A stretch of DNA of 64,000 nt from NCBI GenBank assembly GCA_021776335.1, contig JAJFGB010000011.1:186001-250000 (forward strand), given 5' to 3'. The notes under the pieces were generated by a model. It searched no databases. It saw nothing but the letters and a program-made list of their open reading frames with translations, and had not been told where the DNA came from. Shown one piece after another: positions 9,021 to 18,131 of the stretch; within the stretch, counting starts at the first letter, position 1; each line of letters opens with the position of its first letter. Origin of the DNA: Hyphococcus sp. (GTDB lineage: Bacteria > Pseudomonadota > Alphaproteobacteria > Caulobacterales > Parvularculaceae). The translations under genes were made by a program, and so were the position numbers.

Positions 9021-9725
9021 TTAGGCAGCGGGAGCGGCCGTCCGGACATTTTGAAGGAAAGCCGTTATATCATTTGTGGCAAAATGAACATGGGGCGCTG
9101 TTTCGCCGATGCGCGCCGGGCGTTTGTCGTGCGGTTCATCGGCAAGCCACGCAGCGTCTGAACAAACCAGCACGGTGGTCATGCCGAGAGCGTGGGGCGC
9201 TTCGAGGTTTTGGGTCAAATCTTCAAACATCGCCGCGCGCGTCGGATCGACACCGTGACTCTTTAAAAACAGCTCATAAGATTCACGCATTGGTTTGGGA
9301 GCATAGCCAGCTGCCTTGATATCGAAGATTTCGTCGAAGAGGTGTAATATACCAAGGGCCTGGCCGACATTTTCTGCATGGCGCACAGACCCATTGGTGT
9401 AGATAAACTTTCGCCCCGGCAAAGCTGTCAACGCTAGAGCGAGCGAGGGATTTTCCGGCACCACCCCAAGGTCAATGTCATGCACGAATTCCATAAACGT
9501 GTCAGGACACACATTATGCTCGGTCATCAGGCCGCTCATGGTTGTGCCGTATTTGACGTAGTAATGCTTTTGCAGCCGTCGCGCCTCATCATGGTCCAAC
9601 GAAAGATGCTCGCGAATAAACGCTGCCATGCGCACATCTATTTGCGCAAACAGCTGGCATTCGGCGGCATAAAGCGTGTTGTCGAGGTCGAAAATCCAGC
9701 TTTCGACATGGGACAGGTCGGTCAC
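9021..9725 (-). CDS. HAD-superfamily pyrimidine 5'-nucleotidase
   Basis: HAD hydrolase of the SDT1/YjjG-like pyrimidine nucleotidase type. Motif I is WIFDLDNTLY with the nucleophile Asp, motif II IYTNGS, motif III around the lysine of YAPKPMRESY, and motif IV MFEDLTQNLEAPHALGM. The GTG start (MTDLSHVES) lies 7 nt after the stop of the upstream gene; any longer reading would run through that gene in another frame. It would dephosphorylate pyrimidine mononucleotides in the cytoplasm. Family assignment is firm and the exact substrate is inferred. Confidence 0.88.
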   Translation of the reverse strand: MTDLSHVESWIFDLDNTLYAAECQLFAQIDVRMAAFIREHLSLDHDEARRLQKHYYVKYGTTMSGLMTEHNVCPDTFMEFVHDIDLGVVPENPSLALALTALPGRKFIYTNGSVRHAENVGQALGILHLFDEIFDIKAAGYAPKPMRESYELFLKSHGVDPTRAAMFEDLTQNLEAPHALGMTTVLVCSDAAWLADEPHDKRPARIGETAPHVHFATNDITAFLQNVRTAAPAA

Positions 9726-9732
9726 TGCATTT

Positions 9733-10743
9733 TTATTGCGTTGGCGGCGCGACAAACATGTCGGGCAAAAAATCGAATGTCGCTGATGGCGAGCCGCCGA
9801 TCTCGACCCGGCGAAACATCGCCTCTTCAAGATCTTGATCGGCGCAAGTTAATTCATCGCTTAGGTCGAACATCACCCCATTGACGCAAAACGCCTTGTC
9901 GCCGCCCACAAGAGGGCTTTCGGCCGCGCCCTGTTCGAGAACGCCGAATACATAATAGTGGTCTTTTTCAAGCTCACCCTTGATAATCTTGGAACAATTG
10001 CCGGGTTCAAGTTTCCACCAGCCTTTTGACGAATAAGCTTCCCCTTCGGCGGGCATTGCGATTGCGGCCCACACCGAGCTGTCTGATTTATTGCAATAGA
10101 AAAATCCAAGCTTGGCTTCGCGCGCGTTAGCGTCTTCGATAAGGGCGTCAATGACTTCATCATCGATATTGGCGCCTTCCGTCAGCCCCTTGGTTTTTCG
10201 GTAATTCGCCAAGGCGCGCTGGGTTTCTCTACCCATGGCGCCGTCAACACGGCGGATCGATTCGCCAACATCGCTCAACAGGCGCTGGACGCCGGCAACC
10301 TCTGCCGAATAAACAGTGTAATTGCTGGCTTCTGTAAAATCGGTTTGCCAGTTGCCGCCGGCTGCTTCAGTTACTTCAACATCGAAGAACTTACGTTGCC
10401 GGATTGGATCACCGCGACAGATATCCTGATTTCTGAGATTGAAAAATCCGGAATTTTCTACGCAAAGCGGCGTGTCGCCGGACCAAGCGCGCAAGGATCC
10501 CGAGTGGCCCGGTATTGCTTCAGCATAAACAAAATATCGGCCAGGGTTGGACTGCTCGGTCAGCACCACTTTGCATTGACCTGGGCGCAGGCGCCACCAA
10601 CCGCGCGTTGCGAGCCGATCACCATCCACATAACCGATGGCGGCTGACAGCGCATAGCTGGATTTATTACACAGACTATATTTCGCACTGGCGCTGGTTG
10701 CGCTTAGGGCGAGGATGAAAATAGAAAGAAAAACAATACGCAT
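9733..10743 (-). CDS. Exported protein with two DUF1036 domains
   Basis: A signal peptide (MRIVFLSIFILALSATSASA) is followed by a first DUF1036 domain (about residues 22-115: CNKSSYALSAAIGY, GWWRLRPGQC). A helical middle segment follows (about 130-205, with VDGAMGRETQRALANYRKTK, resembling a peptidoglycan-binding repeat), then a second DUF1036 copy (about 214-315: CNKSDSSVWAAIA, GWWKLEPGNC). DUF1036 proteins are small periplasmic proteins of unknown function with paired cysteines. The two copies share the GWW-L-PG-C core, so the gene looks like an internal duplication around the middle segment. It shares a transcription unit with the nucleotidase gene downstream. Confidence 0.8.
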   Translation of the reverse strand: MRIVFLSIFILALSATSASAKYSLCNKSSYALSAAIGYVDGDRLATRGWWRLRPGQCKVVLTEQSNPGRYFVYAEAIPGHSGSLRAWSGDTPLCVENSGFFNLRNQDICRGDPIRQRKFFDVEVTEAAGGNWQTDFTEASNYTVYSAEVAGVQRLLSDVGESIRRVDGAMGRETQRALANYRKTKGLTEGANIDDEVIDALIEDANAREAKLGFFYCNKSDSSVWAAIAMPAEGEAYSSKGWWKLEPGNCSKIIKGELEKDHYYVFGVLEQGAAESPLVGGDKAFCVNGVMFDLSDELTCADQDLEEAMFRRVEIGGSPSATFDFLPDMFVAPPTQ

Positions 10744-10821
10744 TGCGCTTTGCCCGCAATTTACCGAAAGGGTGGCGGGTAATTCAGCCGAAACCGACGC
10801 CAGGATCAAGCGCAAGCGCCG

Positions 10822-13038
10822 ATGAACGTGAAAGAGGCTTCAAATTTGCCCCCAAAAGCGCCTGCCGGCGCTGTGCTTCAGCGCGTCAAGGTGTTGTTTC
10901 CACTGCCGCTTTTTAAGCCCTATGATTATCTGGCGCCCGACGGCGTCAGCCCTGCCCCCGGAACGTTTGTTCGGGCGCCATTTGGTCCGCGAGAGATTAT
11001 TGGGGTTGTTTGGCCCGGCGCGCCCGATGAAGCGCCGCCTGAAAAGTTGAAAACAATTGCCGATCTCATCGATGCGCCGCCTTTGGGCGGAGATCTCATA
11101 GATTTTATCGACTGGACGGCCGGTTACACGATGTTTCCGCTGGGCTCGGTTTTGCGGATGGTGATCCGCTCAGGCGATTTCGCAGCGCCGCCGAGAATGC
11201 AGACCGGTTATCGTCTTTCCGGCGTGATGCCGCCGCGCATGACCCCGCAGCGACAGGCGGTGGTCGGTGCGGCCGGTGGAGCCCCAAAGAGCGCTTCTGA
11301 ACTTGCGGAAATCGCAGGGGTTAGCGACGCGGTCGTGAGAGGGCTGGCGGGAGCGGGGGGGCTCTCGAAAGTCGATATTGATCCCGACCCACCTTTTGCT
11401 GAACCGGATTTGTCTCGGATTGGGTGTGTGCTGAGCGAAGATCAGGCTGACGGGGTCGCTGAGATCGTCGAGCACATCAATCGCGGTGCTCATAAAACCA
11501 TTCTCATCGATGGGGTTACTGGATCTGGGAAGACGGAAGTTTATCTTGAAGCCGTTGCTGCTGCTTTGCACAAAGATCCAACAGCGCAAATTGCCATTTT
11601 GATACCCGAAATCGCGCTCACGGTAGCGTTTCTCTCCCGCGTCGAAGAGCGGTTCGCTACTGCGCCGGCGCCTTGGCATTCCGAGCTGACTGCAGCGGCA
11701 CGCCGGCGCACTTGGCGCCGGGTTGCTGACGGTCAGGCGCGAATTGTTGTCGGCGCGCGGTCAGCTTTGTTCCTTCCCTATCCAAAGTTGAGGCTTATCA
11801 TTGTCGATGAGGAGCATGACGGCGCCTATAAGCAAGAGGATGGTGTGATTTACCATGCCCGCGATCTTGCGGTTGTGCGTGGTGCTCGCAGTGGTTTCCC
11901 TGTCATTCTCGCATCCGCAACGCCATCGCTCGAAACCGTCGTCAATGTTGATGAGGGCCGCTATGACGCTATCGGCCTGCCCTCGCGTTTCGCCGGCGCT
12001 GCGCTTCCCGATATTTCCCTCATTGATATGCGCGCGGACCCTGCGGAAACAGGGCGCTGGCTGTCGCCGCCGCTTGTCGCGGCCGTTAGCGAAAACCTAG
12101 CTGCGGGCGAACAGTCGCTCTTGTTTCTCAATCGGCGGGGTTATGCGCCGCTGACTTTATGTCGTCGTTGCGGTCATAAAATGACAGCGCCGAATTCCGA
12201 TACGATGCTCGTAGAGCATCGCTTTGAAAACCGGCTTGTTTGCCATCACACCGGTTTTTCCATGCCGAAACCAGCGGCGTGCCCTGCATGCAATGCAGTT
12301 GACGCTCTCGCGCCGTGTGGGCCCGGCGTCGAGCGTGTTGCGGAGGAGGCGCGTGCGCGCTGGCCAGAAGCCGCGATCAGCGTCTTGTCGTCGGACACAG
12401 CGCCAGGCCCACGCGCGATCCGAGAAGTGATTGATGCAATGCGTGACGGCGCTATCGATATCTTGATCGCGACACAAATTGCCGCCAAGGGCCATCATTT
12501 CCCCGGCCTTACGCTGGTGGGCGTTGTCGATGCCGATCTGGGGCTGGCGGGGGGTGATCTGCGTGCTGCTGAACGGACATATCAATTGCTCAGCCAGGTG
12601 ACCGGTCGCGCTGGCCGCGCAGAAAAGCCCGGACGCGCGTTGTTGCAGACCTATCAATCCGAGGCCGCTGTCCTCAAGGCGCTTGTTTCTGGCGATCGCG
12701 ACGCTTTTCTTGCGGCAGAGGCGGAGGGGAGGCGTGCGCTTTCCTTTCCGCCCTATGGGCGGCTCGCGGCAATCATCTTGCGTTCGCGCGACGAAGCTGC
12801 GCTCGATTGCGCAGCCACGGCGTTGCGCGCCGCAGCGCCCAATGGCGACGGTATTGATGTCTTGGGGCCGGCGCGCGCGCCGATCTATCGTTTACGCGGT
12901 GAGGCGCGTATGCGGCTTTTGGTGAAGGCCCGCCGCGACGTGAATCTGCAAGCTTATCTTCAGGACTGGTTACGGCGCGTTAAGACGCCGTCATCTGTAC
13001 GGCGGATTGTTGATATTAATCCGTACTCGTTCCTTTAA
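10822..13038 (+). CDS. priA: Primosomal protein N' (PriA helicase)
   Basis: Superfamily 2 helicase that restarts stalled replication forks. The N-terminal 3'-DNA-binding domain is followed by a winged-helix region, then Walker A GVTGSGKTEVY (about residue 235), the DEEH box and the ASATPSLE motif. A zinc module and the second helicase domain with QVTGRAGRAEKPG complete the protein. In the zinc module the first and last cysteine pairs are present (CRRC, CPAC), but the middle pairs read APNS and CHHT, so three of the four ligands of the second zinc are replaced. At 738 residues the length is normal. It is otherwise intact and very likely functional. Confidence 0.96.
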   Translation: MNVKEASNLPPKAPAGAVLQRVKVLFPLPLFKPYDYLAPDGVSPAPGTFVRAPFGPREIIGVVWPGAPDEAPPEKLKTIADLIDAPPLGGDLIDFIDWTAGYTMFPLGSVLRMVIRSGDFAAPPRMQTGYRLSGVMPPRMTPQRQAVVGAAGGAPKSASELAEIAGVSDAVVRGLAGAGGLSKVDIDPDPPFAEPDLSRIGCVLSEDQADGVAEIVEHINRGAHKTILIDGVTGSGKTEVYLEAVAAALHKDPTAQIAILIPEIALTVAFLSRVEERFATAPAPWHSELTAAARRRTWRRVADGQARIVVGARSALFLPYPKLRLIIVDEEHDGAYKQEDGVIYHARDLAVVRGARSGFPVILASATPSLETVVNVDEGRYDAIGLPSRFAGAALPDISLIDMRADPAETGRWLSPPLVAAVSENLAAGEQSLLFLNRRGYAPLTLCRRCGHKMTAPNSDTMLVEHRFENRLVCHHTGFSMPKPAACPACNAVDALAPCGPGVERVAEEARARWPEAAISVLSSDTAPGPRAIREVIDAMRDGAIDILIATQIAAKGHHFPGLTLVGVVDADLGLAGGDLRAAERTYQLLSQVTGRAGRAEKPGRALLQTYQSEAAVLKALVSGDRDAFLAAEAEGRRALSFPPYGRLAAIILRSRDEAALDCAATALRAAAPNGDGIDVLGPARAPIYRLRGEARMRLLVKARRDVNLQAYLQDWLRRVKTPSSVRRIVDINPYSFL

Positions 13039-13198
13039 CGGAAAAACAAATAAAATCACGGCCAGCTATTGATTTCTGCGCGTTTACGCGGTATAAAGAA
13101 TATATTGCTGACAATTGAAAATCTGCGGGCTCCGGCGAGGCGCTTTCTGTGCGCTGCGAGCGAGTCCGATAACCGGCATTTGGCCGTATGGAGCGCTG

Positions 13199-14563
13199 AT
13201 GGACGGCCACACTCTCGATTTGACAGGCGTTGCGATTATTGTGGCGGCCGCCGTGTTGTTCGGTGGCGTTCTATCCCGACTAAAACAGCCAGCCATTGTT
13301 GGCTATATTCTCACCGGCGTGGCGTTGGGACCTACCGGTTTTGGCCTGATAGAAAATGCCGACTATATTGGCGCGCTCGCCGAGCTTGGCGTTTTAATGC
13401 TGTTGTTCATCGTCGGCATGGAACTGAGCCTCAAAGCTTTTATTCGCGAGATCGGCCCTGCATCGATGGTCGCGGGGGGCCAGATTGTGGCGGCCTTGCT
13501 GATAGGGTTCGGGTTTGGCGCCGCCCTGGGTTGGCCGGCCCAACAGTCGCTGGTCCTCGCCTTTATTGTCGCCCTGTCATCCACAGCAGTAGCGATCCGC
13601 ATGCTCGACGATATCGGCGAGCTGCGGACGGTCACTGGAGAGATCACCATTGCGGTGCTGATCGCCCAGGATCTGGCGATTGTGCCAATGTTGATTATCA
13701 TCGATTCTCTCGGCCCTGGCGGGACGGTTGGCCTTGGCGTTGCCATAAAAATATTTGCCGCCCTCGCTTTTTTGTATCTCCTCATCCGCGTGCTGGCGCG
13801 GCGTGGAAAATTGCGCCTACCGGGCACCGGCGCCATCGCTGGGCGCAGCGATCTTGTGGCCCTTGCCGCACTGGCGGCGTGCTTTGGCGCAGCGGCGCTC
13901 AGCGGGCTGATAGGATTGTCGCCTGCCTATGGCGCATTTATCGCCGGTCTCGTGGTCGCCAATTCCACGCTGCGCGCAGAAGCGGTCCGTGTCAGCGAAC
14001 CCATTCAGAGCGTGTTGATCGTCGTCTTCTTTCTATCCATCGGTTTGTTGATCGACCTCCGCTATATTATCGACAATCTTGCGCTCGTTTTCTTTTTTGT
14101 GTTCGGGGTTATCTTCGTCAAAACGGTTTTCAACTTGTTCCTGCTCAAAAGCGCCGGTCAGAAATGGGAACAGGCTTTTCCGGCAGCGTTGATGATGGCG
14201 CAGATCGGCGAATTTTCATTTGTCCTCGCCGGTGCGGGCGCGGCGAACGGGGCGCTCGACGCTGAGGCCTATAAACTCGCCATTGCAGTTATCGCAATCT
14301 CGCTGTTGGTCAGCCCAATCTGGATGATCTCGATCAGACGTTTTCATGAGATCGCAAAAGAGGGCGTCACTGACTTCCGCCTGGCCCTGGCGCAAGTATA
14401 CGCTGACGAAATCCACGATTTTGAAACCGGCACGGCGAAGATGAAAAATGCGACACGGCATATTCTGTGGCGCGCGCGCGCGATTCCCCGCATGCGCCGG
14501 ATTCGGCGCAACCGCCTGGCGACGGCGCGACAAGAAAGCGTGCCGGATCAAGCATTAAAGTAA
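13199..14563 (+). CDS. Kef-type cation:proton antiporter (CPA2 family)
   Basis: A membrane protein with about twelve helices between residues 5 and 375. The family's conserved loops are visible: GYILTGVALGPTGFG, GVLMLLFIVGMELS, and the ion-binding region LIAQDLAIVPML. It lacks the TrkA-N (RCK) domain of KefB/KefC and ends in a short basic cytoplasmic tail. It likely exchanges K+ or Na+ for H+ across the inner membrane; the ion cannot be read from sequence. The ATG MDGHTLDLTG is preferred over a longer form. It is the first of three genes lying between priA and the atp cluster. Confidence 0.85.
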   Translation: MDGHTLDLTGVAIIVAAAVLFGGVLSRLKQPAIVGYILTGVALGPTGFGLIENADYIGALAELGVLMLLFIVGMELSLKAFIREIGPASMVAGGQIVAALLIGFGFGAALGWPAQQSLVLAFIVALSSTAVAIRMLDDIGELRTVTGEITIAVLIAQDLAIVPMLIIIDSLGPGGTVGLGVAIKIFAALAFLYLLIRVLARRGKLRLPGTGAIAGRSDLVALAALAACFGAAALSGLIGLSPAYGAFIAGLVVANSTLRAEAVRVSEPIQSVLIVVFFLSIGLLIDLRYIIDNLALVFFFVFGVIFVKTVFNLFLLKSAGQKWEQAFPAALMMAQIGEFSFVLAGAGAANGALDAEAYKLAIAVIAISLLVSPIWMISIRRFHEIAKEGVTDFRLALAQVYADEIHDFETGTAKMKNATRHILWRARAIPRMRRIRRNRLATARQESVPDQALK

Positions 14564-14641
14564 CGGCCTTCCCCCCGGCGCCGAAATTGGCTAGCCAGCC
14601 TGTTAGTGCTCTTTTGCCGGATTTTGTTGGGGAAAATCATA

Positions 14642-15199
14642 ATGATCCGTTTATTGGCGCCTGCCGTCTGTGCCGCAATATTGTTGTCGCCTTTTAGCGC
14701 TCAAGCTGAGTCCGCGCTGGACGAGATCCGTGTTGGTGTGATGGGTCAAAGCTGGGGTGGGCCGGGGTCGGATAAGGAGCAAACCCCAAGCTTAAACATT
14801 GAAGCCTTGTTCAGCTCGCCGCGCTTTCTTTCGGCCATCGGCGCGCCGCGCCCGCATATTGGCGCAACGATCGCGGCCGACTTTGACGCGACCCACCAGT
14901 TTTATGGCGGACTTGAATGGGACTTTTCACTGGGCGGAAAGTTTTTTGCGGCCGCCAGCACGGGGCTTGCCGTCCATACGGGCGAAACAAAATTCGATCC
15001 GATTGCAGATGCGGCCCGCGCAAATGACACAGTGTTTTTAGGGTGTCGCGTTCTGTTTCGCGTCGGCGCCGACATCGGTTACGCGGTGACCGAGCGCGCG
15101 CGCTTATCCCTCCACGTCAACCACATCTCCAACGCCGGCGCGTGTTTCCCAAATGAAGGCCTGGATAATGCCGGGGTCAGACTGGGTTATCGTTTTTAA
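14642..15199 (+). CDS. PagL-like lipid A 3-O-deacylase (acyloxyacyl hydrolase family)
   Basis: A signal peptide (about 1-20, ending AQA) precedes a small beta barrel whose C-terminus ends in phenylalanine (GYRF), as outer membrane proteins do. The segment SLHVNHISNAG carries the histidine and serine of the PagL active site, and a glutamate follows 11 residues after the histidine in NEGLDNAG. PagL removes the 3-hydroxyacyl chain from lipid A at the outer membrane. In Pseudomonas PagL the glutamate is 14 residues after the histidine, so the loop is shorter here. The family call is good; activity is inferred. Confidence 0.75.
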   Translation: MIRLLAPAVCAAILLSPFSAQAESALDEIRVGVMGQSWGGPGSDKEQTPSLNIEALFSSPRFLSAIGAPRPHIGATIAADFDATHQFYGGLEWDFSLGGKFFAAASTGLAVHTGETKFDPIADAARANDTVFLGCRVLFRVGADIGYAVTERARLSLHVNHISNAGACFPNEGLDNAGVRLGYRF

Positions 15200-15202
15200 C
15201 GC

Positions 15203-17194
15203 TTACTCGCCAATATGCCGGTCAATAAAGTCGATTGATGTGCGGAGCATTTCTATGCGCGTCGCAGCGTCGGAGAGTCCGTGGTCCCCGCCCTCTAGCT
15301 CCACATATTCATGGGCCTTGCCAGCAGACTTGAGCGCATTGCGCATCTGTTTGCTTTGTTCAATTGGAACAACAACATCATCCCTGCCATGGATCAAGAG
15401 GATTGGCGGGCCAGCCTGGGCGGCGATTTTAGCAGGGCTGACGGCACTGAGCGCGTCACCATCTTTGAAGCGACTGCCGATGCGCTTGACCCAATATTCG
15501 TCTTCGAGTCCCGCGGCCTGTGAATTGCGGCCAAGCAGCTGCGGCAGGTTTGAAAGGCCATTGACGCTAACTGCGCAGGCGTAAAGATCGGGTGTCAGGG
15601 TTGCGCCTGCAAGCGCGGCGTAGCCGCCATAGCTGCCGCCGGCGATACAGATCCGGCGGGGGTCTGCAATGCCGTCAGTGATCAGTTTTTGAACACCTTC
15701 AGTGATGTCGTCTTGCATTTTGCGGCCCCATTCACCGTTACCGGCGGCGCGGAAATCAAATCCATAGCCGTCGGAGCCGCGAAAATTTGGTTGATAGACG
15801 AGATAACCGCGTGCCGCATAAAAGAAAGACCACCATTCAAAAGACTGGTCATCACGCGCCCAAGGTCCCCCGTGAGGCAGGACGATCAACGGCATTGATT
15901 GTTTGGCGGCGTCAGCCGGGGCTGTCAGATATCCGCCAATCTGTAATCCGTCAGAGGAAACATAATCATATTTTTCTTTTGCCGCGATCACTTTGCCATC
16001 GAGCGCCGTATAACTCGGTGACAGCATATTGAGGCTGCGGGCAGTCTGATCAAAAAGAAAAAACTGCTTCGGATGATCAGTGTAAATTGCTTCAACGATC
16101 ATGCGCGTGCCGTCGGCTGACTTCGAGACAATCATTGGCGCCGCGCCGGGCAATGCTTTTGCAAGGCTTGCCTGGAGCGAGCGATCGGCCTCGTCTAGAT
16201 GGTAAGTGCGCGGCAGGTCGTCGACATATCTGACGCCCGTCGCGGTGGCTTTCCTGGGGTCATAAACAATCCTGGAAATATCGTAGGAGGAATTACTAAA
16301 TAGGGTGTCGCCGACTTCTCCTGTCACCAAGTCAAATTCAACAAGCGAACGCTTATCGCGGCCGCCAAAAGTTGTGGCAAGAAGCGTATTTGGCTTTGTG
16401 GCCAGGCCAAGAAAGCTTATGGTGACACCGTCACTGCGCGCCTCTTCAAATGATGTTAGCAAACTGAAACGTGATGAGCCCTCAGCTTTTGTGTAGATTT
16501 TTCGAAGCTCCTGACGGTCGTCATAATCTATCCGCGCAACAGGTTCGCCGGCTTCGTTGACAATCCAGCCCCTGGTATATTCTTCCCCGCCCTCATATAA
16601 TTTAGTGTTGCCGTTGTTGAGATTGGCCGTAAAGAGCGAATAGATCCAACCGACATCGCGATTTAGACGTCCAGTGCGGCTGTTAGACCTAACTCGTCCT
16701 TGTTTTGTATATCGAGCAAATAGTGCTTTGTTGGGATCACCAGGCATCACGGAGATGAGTGATCCAGCGCTAGACATAAAAGTTCCAGGCTCGTTGCCAA
16801 AGATGACGCTTGCTTTTGCTTTTGATTTCGAGACCGTCACCCAGCGCCTGAACTGTACCGCCTTAATGCCTCCGGAAGTCACTTCTCGACTGGACTGCGA
16901 AACCAGCAACAACAGATGATCATTATCAGCCCATTCAATGCCGTGCGCATTGGCCTCGCCGACCCCAACGCCGACGGGTTCAGCGCCCTTATTGTTCAGA
17001 TCGTAAAAAAGGACGGCGCTGGCGGCGCCGATATTTTGCAAAAGCGCCACCGTCTGTCCGTCCGGTGATATCTGGGCCTCAGTTACATTAGGCAGTGCGC
17101 CATAAAGGGTTGGGTCAGTCTTTTGCGCTGACGCACCCGTGACGACGAATACGCCAAAAAACGAAACGGCGACCGCCGCAAAAAATCTTTTCAT
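15203..17194 (-). CDS. Exported S9-family prolyl oligopeptidase-like serine peptidase
   Basis: A signal peptide (about 1-24, ending ASA) is followed by a beta-propeller-like region (about 30-400) and a C-terminal alpha/beta-hydrolase domain. The catalytic serine is in GGSYGGYAALAG, the aspartate in HGRDDVVVP and the histidine in EGGDHGLSD. This layout matches S9 dipeptidyl or acylaminoacyl peptidases, which cleave short peptides, here in the periplasm. At 663 residues it is full length. It converges on the PagL-like gene with only 3 nt between stops. Confidence 0.9.
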   Translation of the reverse strand: MKRFFAAVAVSFFGVFVVTGASAQKTDPTLYGALPNVTEAQISPDGQTVALLQNIGAASAVLFYDLNNKGAEPVGVGVGEANAHGIEWADNDHLLLLVSQSSREVTSGGIKAVQFRRWVTVSKSKAKASVIFGNEPGTFMSSAGSLISVMPGDPNKALFARYTKQGRVRSNSRTGRLNRDVGWIYSLFTANLNNGNTKLYEGGEEYTRGWIVNEAGEPVARIDYDDRQELRKIYTKAEGSSRFSLLTSFEEARSDGVTISFLGLATKPNTLLATTFGGRDKRSLVEFDLVTGEVGDTLFSNSSYDISRIVYDPRKATATGVRYVDDLPRTYHLDEADRSLQASLAKALPGAAPMIVSKSADGTRMIVEAIYTDHPKQFFLFDQTARSLNMLSPSYTALDGKVIAAKEKYDYVSSDGLQIGGYLTAPADAAKQSMPLIVLPHGGPWARDDQSFEWWSFFYAARGYLVYQPNFRGSDGYGFDFRAAGNGEWGRKMQDDITEGVQKLITDGIADPRRICIAGGSYGGYAALAGATLTPDLYACAVSVNGLSNLPQLLGRNSQAAGLEDEYWVKRIGSRFKDGDALSAVSPAKIAAQAGPPILLIHGRDDVVVPIEQSKQMRNALKSAGKAHEYVELEGGDHGLSDAATRIEMLRTSIDFIDRHIGE

Positions 17195-17569
17195 GATTAT
17201 CCCCAATCAGATAGCGCTTTTTCCCGAGAGCCACGCCCACCGCCAAAGAATCCGCGAAATAGCCCGCAAGTGCAAGTCCGATCTGTTCAAATTTTGCTCC
17301 ATGTAGTCGCGAGAATGAACTGTGGGGTTTGCACTCCACAAACAGCGACCCAAAATCAGGGTCTGGGCTGCATTTCAGGCCGCAAAGCCTTGTGGCAATT
17401 CAGCCGCATGGCGGCCTTGTTGCGTCGCGGCGAGGCCCATGCTATCGCCACGCGCGATCCCGCAATGGGGTGCTGAGGGCTAATTGTTTTCGGCCCTCAC
17501 TTGGCAGTAAATTCAATGTGTTAGGCGTTGCCAAAGCGACGCCGATTCCAACAGGAGCCTCGATCGGAA
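17195..17569. other. Intergenic region upstream of the atp cluster
   Basis: About 375 nt without a supported gene lie between the start of the S9 peptidase and atpH, so promoters for both directions should be here. An imperfect palindrome with arms TGTGG and CCACA around GTTTGCACT is at about 17320-17340. No tRNA, riboswitch or convincing sigma-70 pair was recognised. Codon structure is poor in all frames. Confidence 0.4.
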
Positions 17570-18127
17570 GTGTCACGCGACCTCGCCTCCTTAACCGGCG
17601 TTGCCGGCCGTTACGCCGCAGCGCTATTTGGTCTCGCGCAGGAAGCGGGTGCGCTGGAAGTCGTAGAAGCCGATCTGGCCGCATTAGGCGTTGCTATTGC
17701 CGGCTCTGATGACCTGCGCGGATTTCTGCGCAGCCCAGTTTACGGGCGCGATGATCAGAAAAATGCGATCGCTGCGCTGGCGAAAAAGGCTTCCTTCAAC
17801 GAGCTGACGTCGAACTTCGTTGCGCTGGTGGCGCAAAACCGCCGGCTGTTTGCGCTGGAGGATATGACCAGCGCTTTTGCTGTCCTCGCCGCTCAACATC
17901 GCGGCGAAGTTTCTGCTGAAGTCGTTTCAGCGGCAGCGCTCGATGCCGACCAGGCAAAGGCCCTCCGCCATGAAATTGAAGCTATGGTCGGCAAAGCCGT
18001 TAAACTGGAAACCCGCGTTGATCCGGATCTGCTTGGCGGCCTTGTCGTCAAAATTGGCAGCCAGATGATCGACGCATCGCTTAAAACCAAACTCAATCGT
18101 TTGAAAACTGTGATGAAAGAGGCCTGA
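17570..18127 (+). CDS. atpH: F1-ATP synthase delta subunit
   Basis: Delta (OSCP-like) subunit linking F1 to the peripheral stalk. The GTG start gives [20 protein letters not shown], the usual family N-terminus; a TTG 14 codons earlier is less likely. The C-terminal part shows [20 protein letters not shown], a family signature, and the length of 185 residues fits. It opens the atpHAGDC cluster, 4 nt before atpA. In Alphaproteobacteria the F0 genes are normally at a separate locus, and none is seen here. Confidence 0.95.
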   Translation: MSRDLASLTGVAGRYAAALFGLAQEAGALEVVEADLAALGVAIAGSDDLRGFLRSPVYGRDDQKNAIAALAKKASFNELTSNFVALVAQNRRLFALEDMTSAFAVLAAQHRGEVSAEVVSAAALDADQAKALRHEIEAMVGKAVKLETRVDPDLLGGLVVKIGSQMIDASLKTKLNRLKTVMKEA

Positions 18128-18131
18128 CGCT

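Noticed and set aside
13069-14265. 398-codon open frame on the plus strand
   Set aside because: It lies wholly within the antiporter gene in another frame, with Arg/His/Cys-rich low-quality sequence and no domain.
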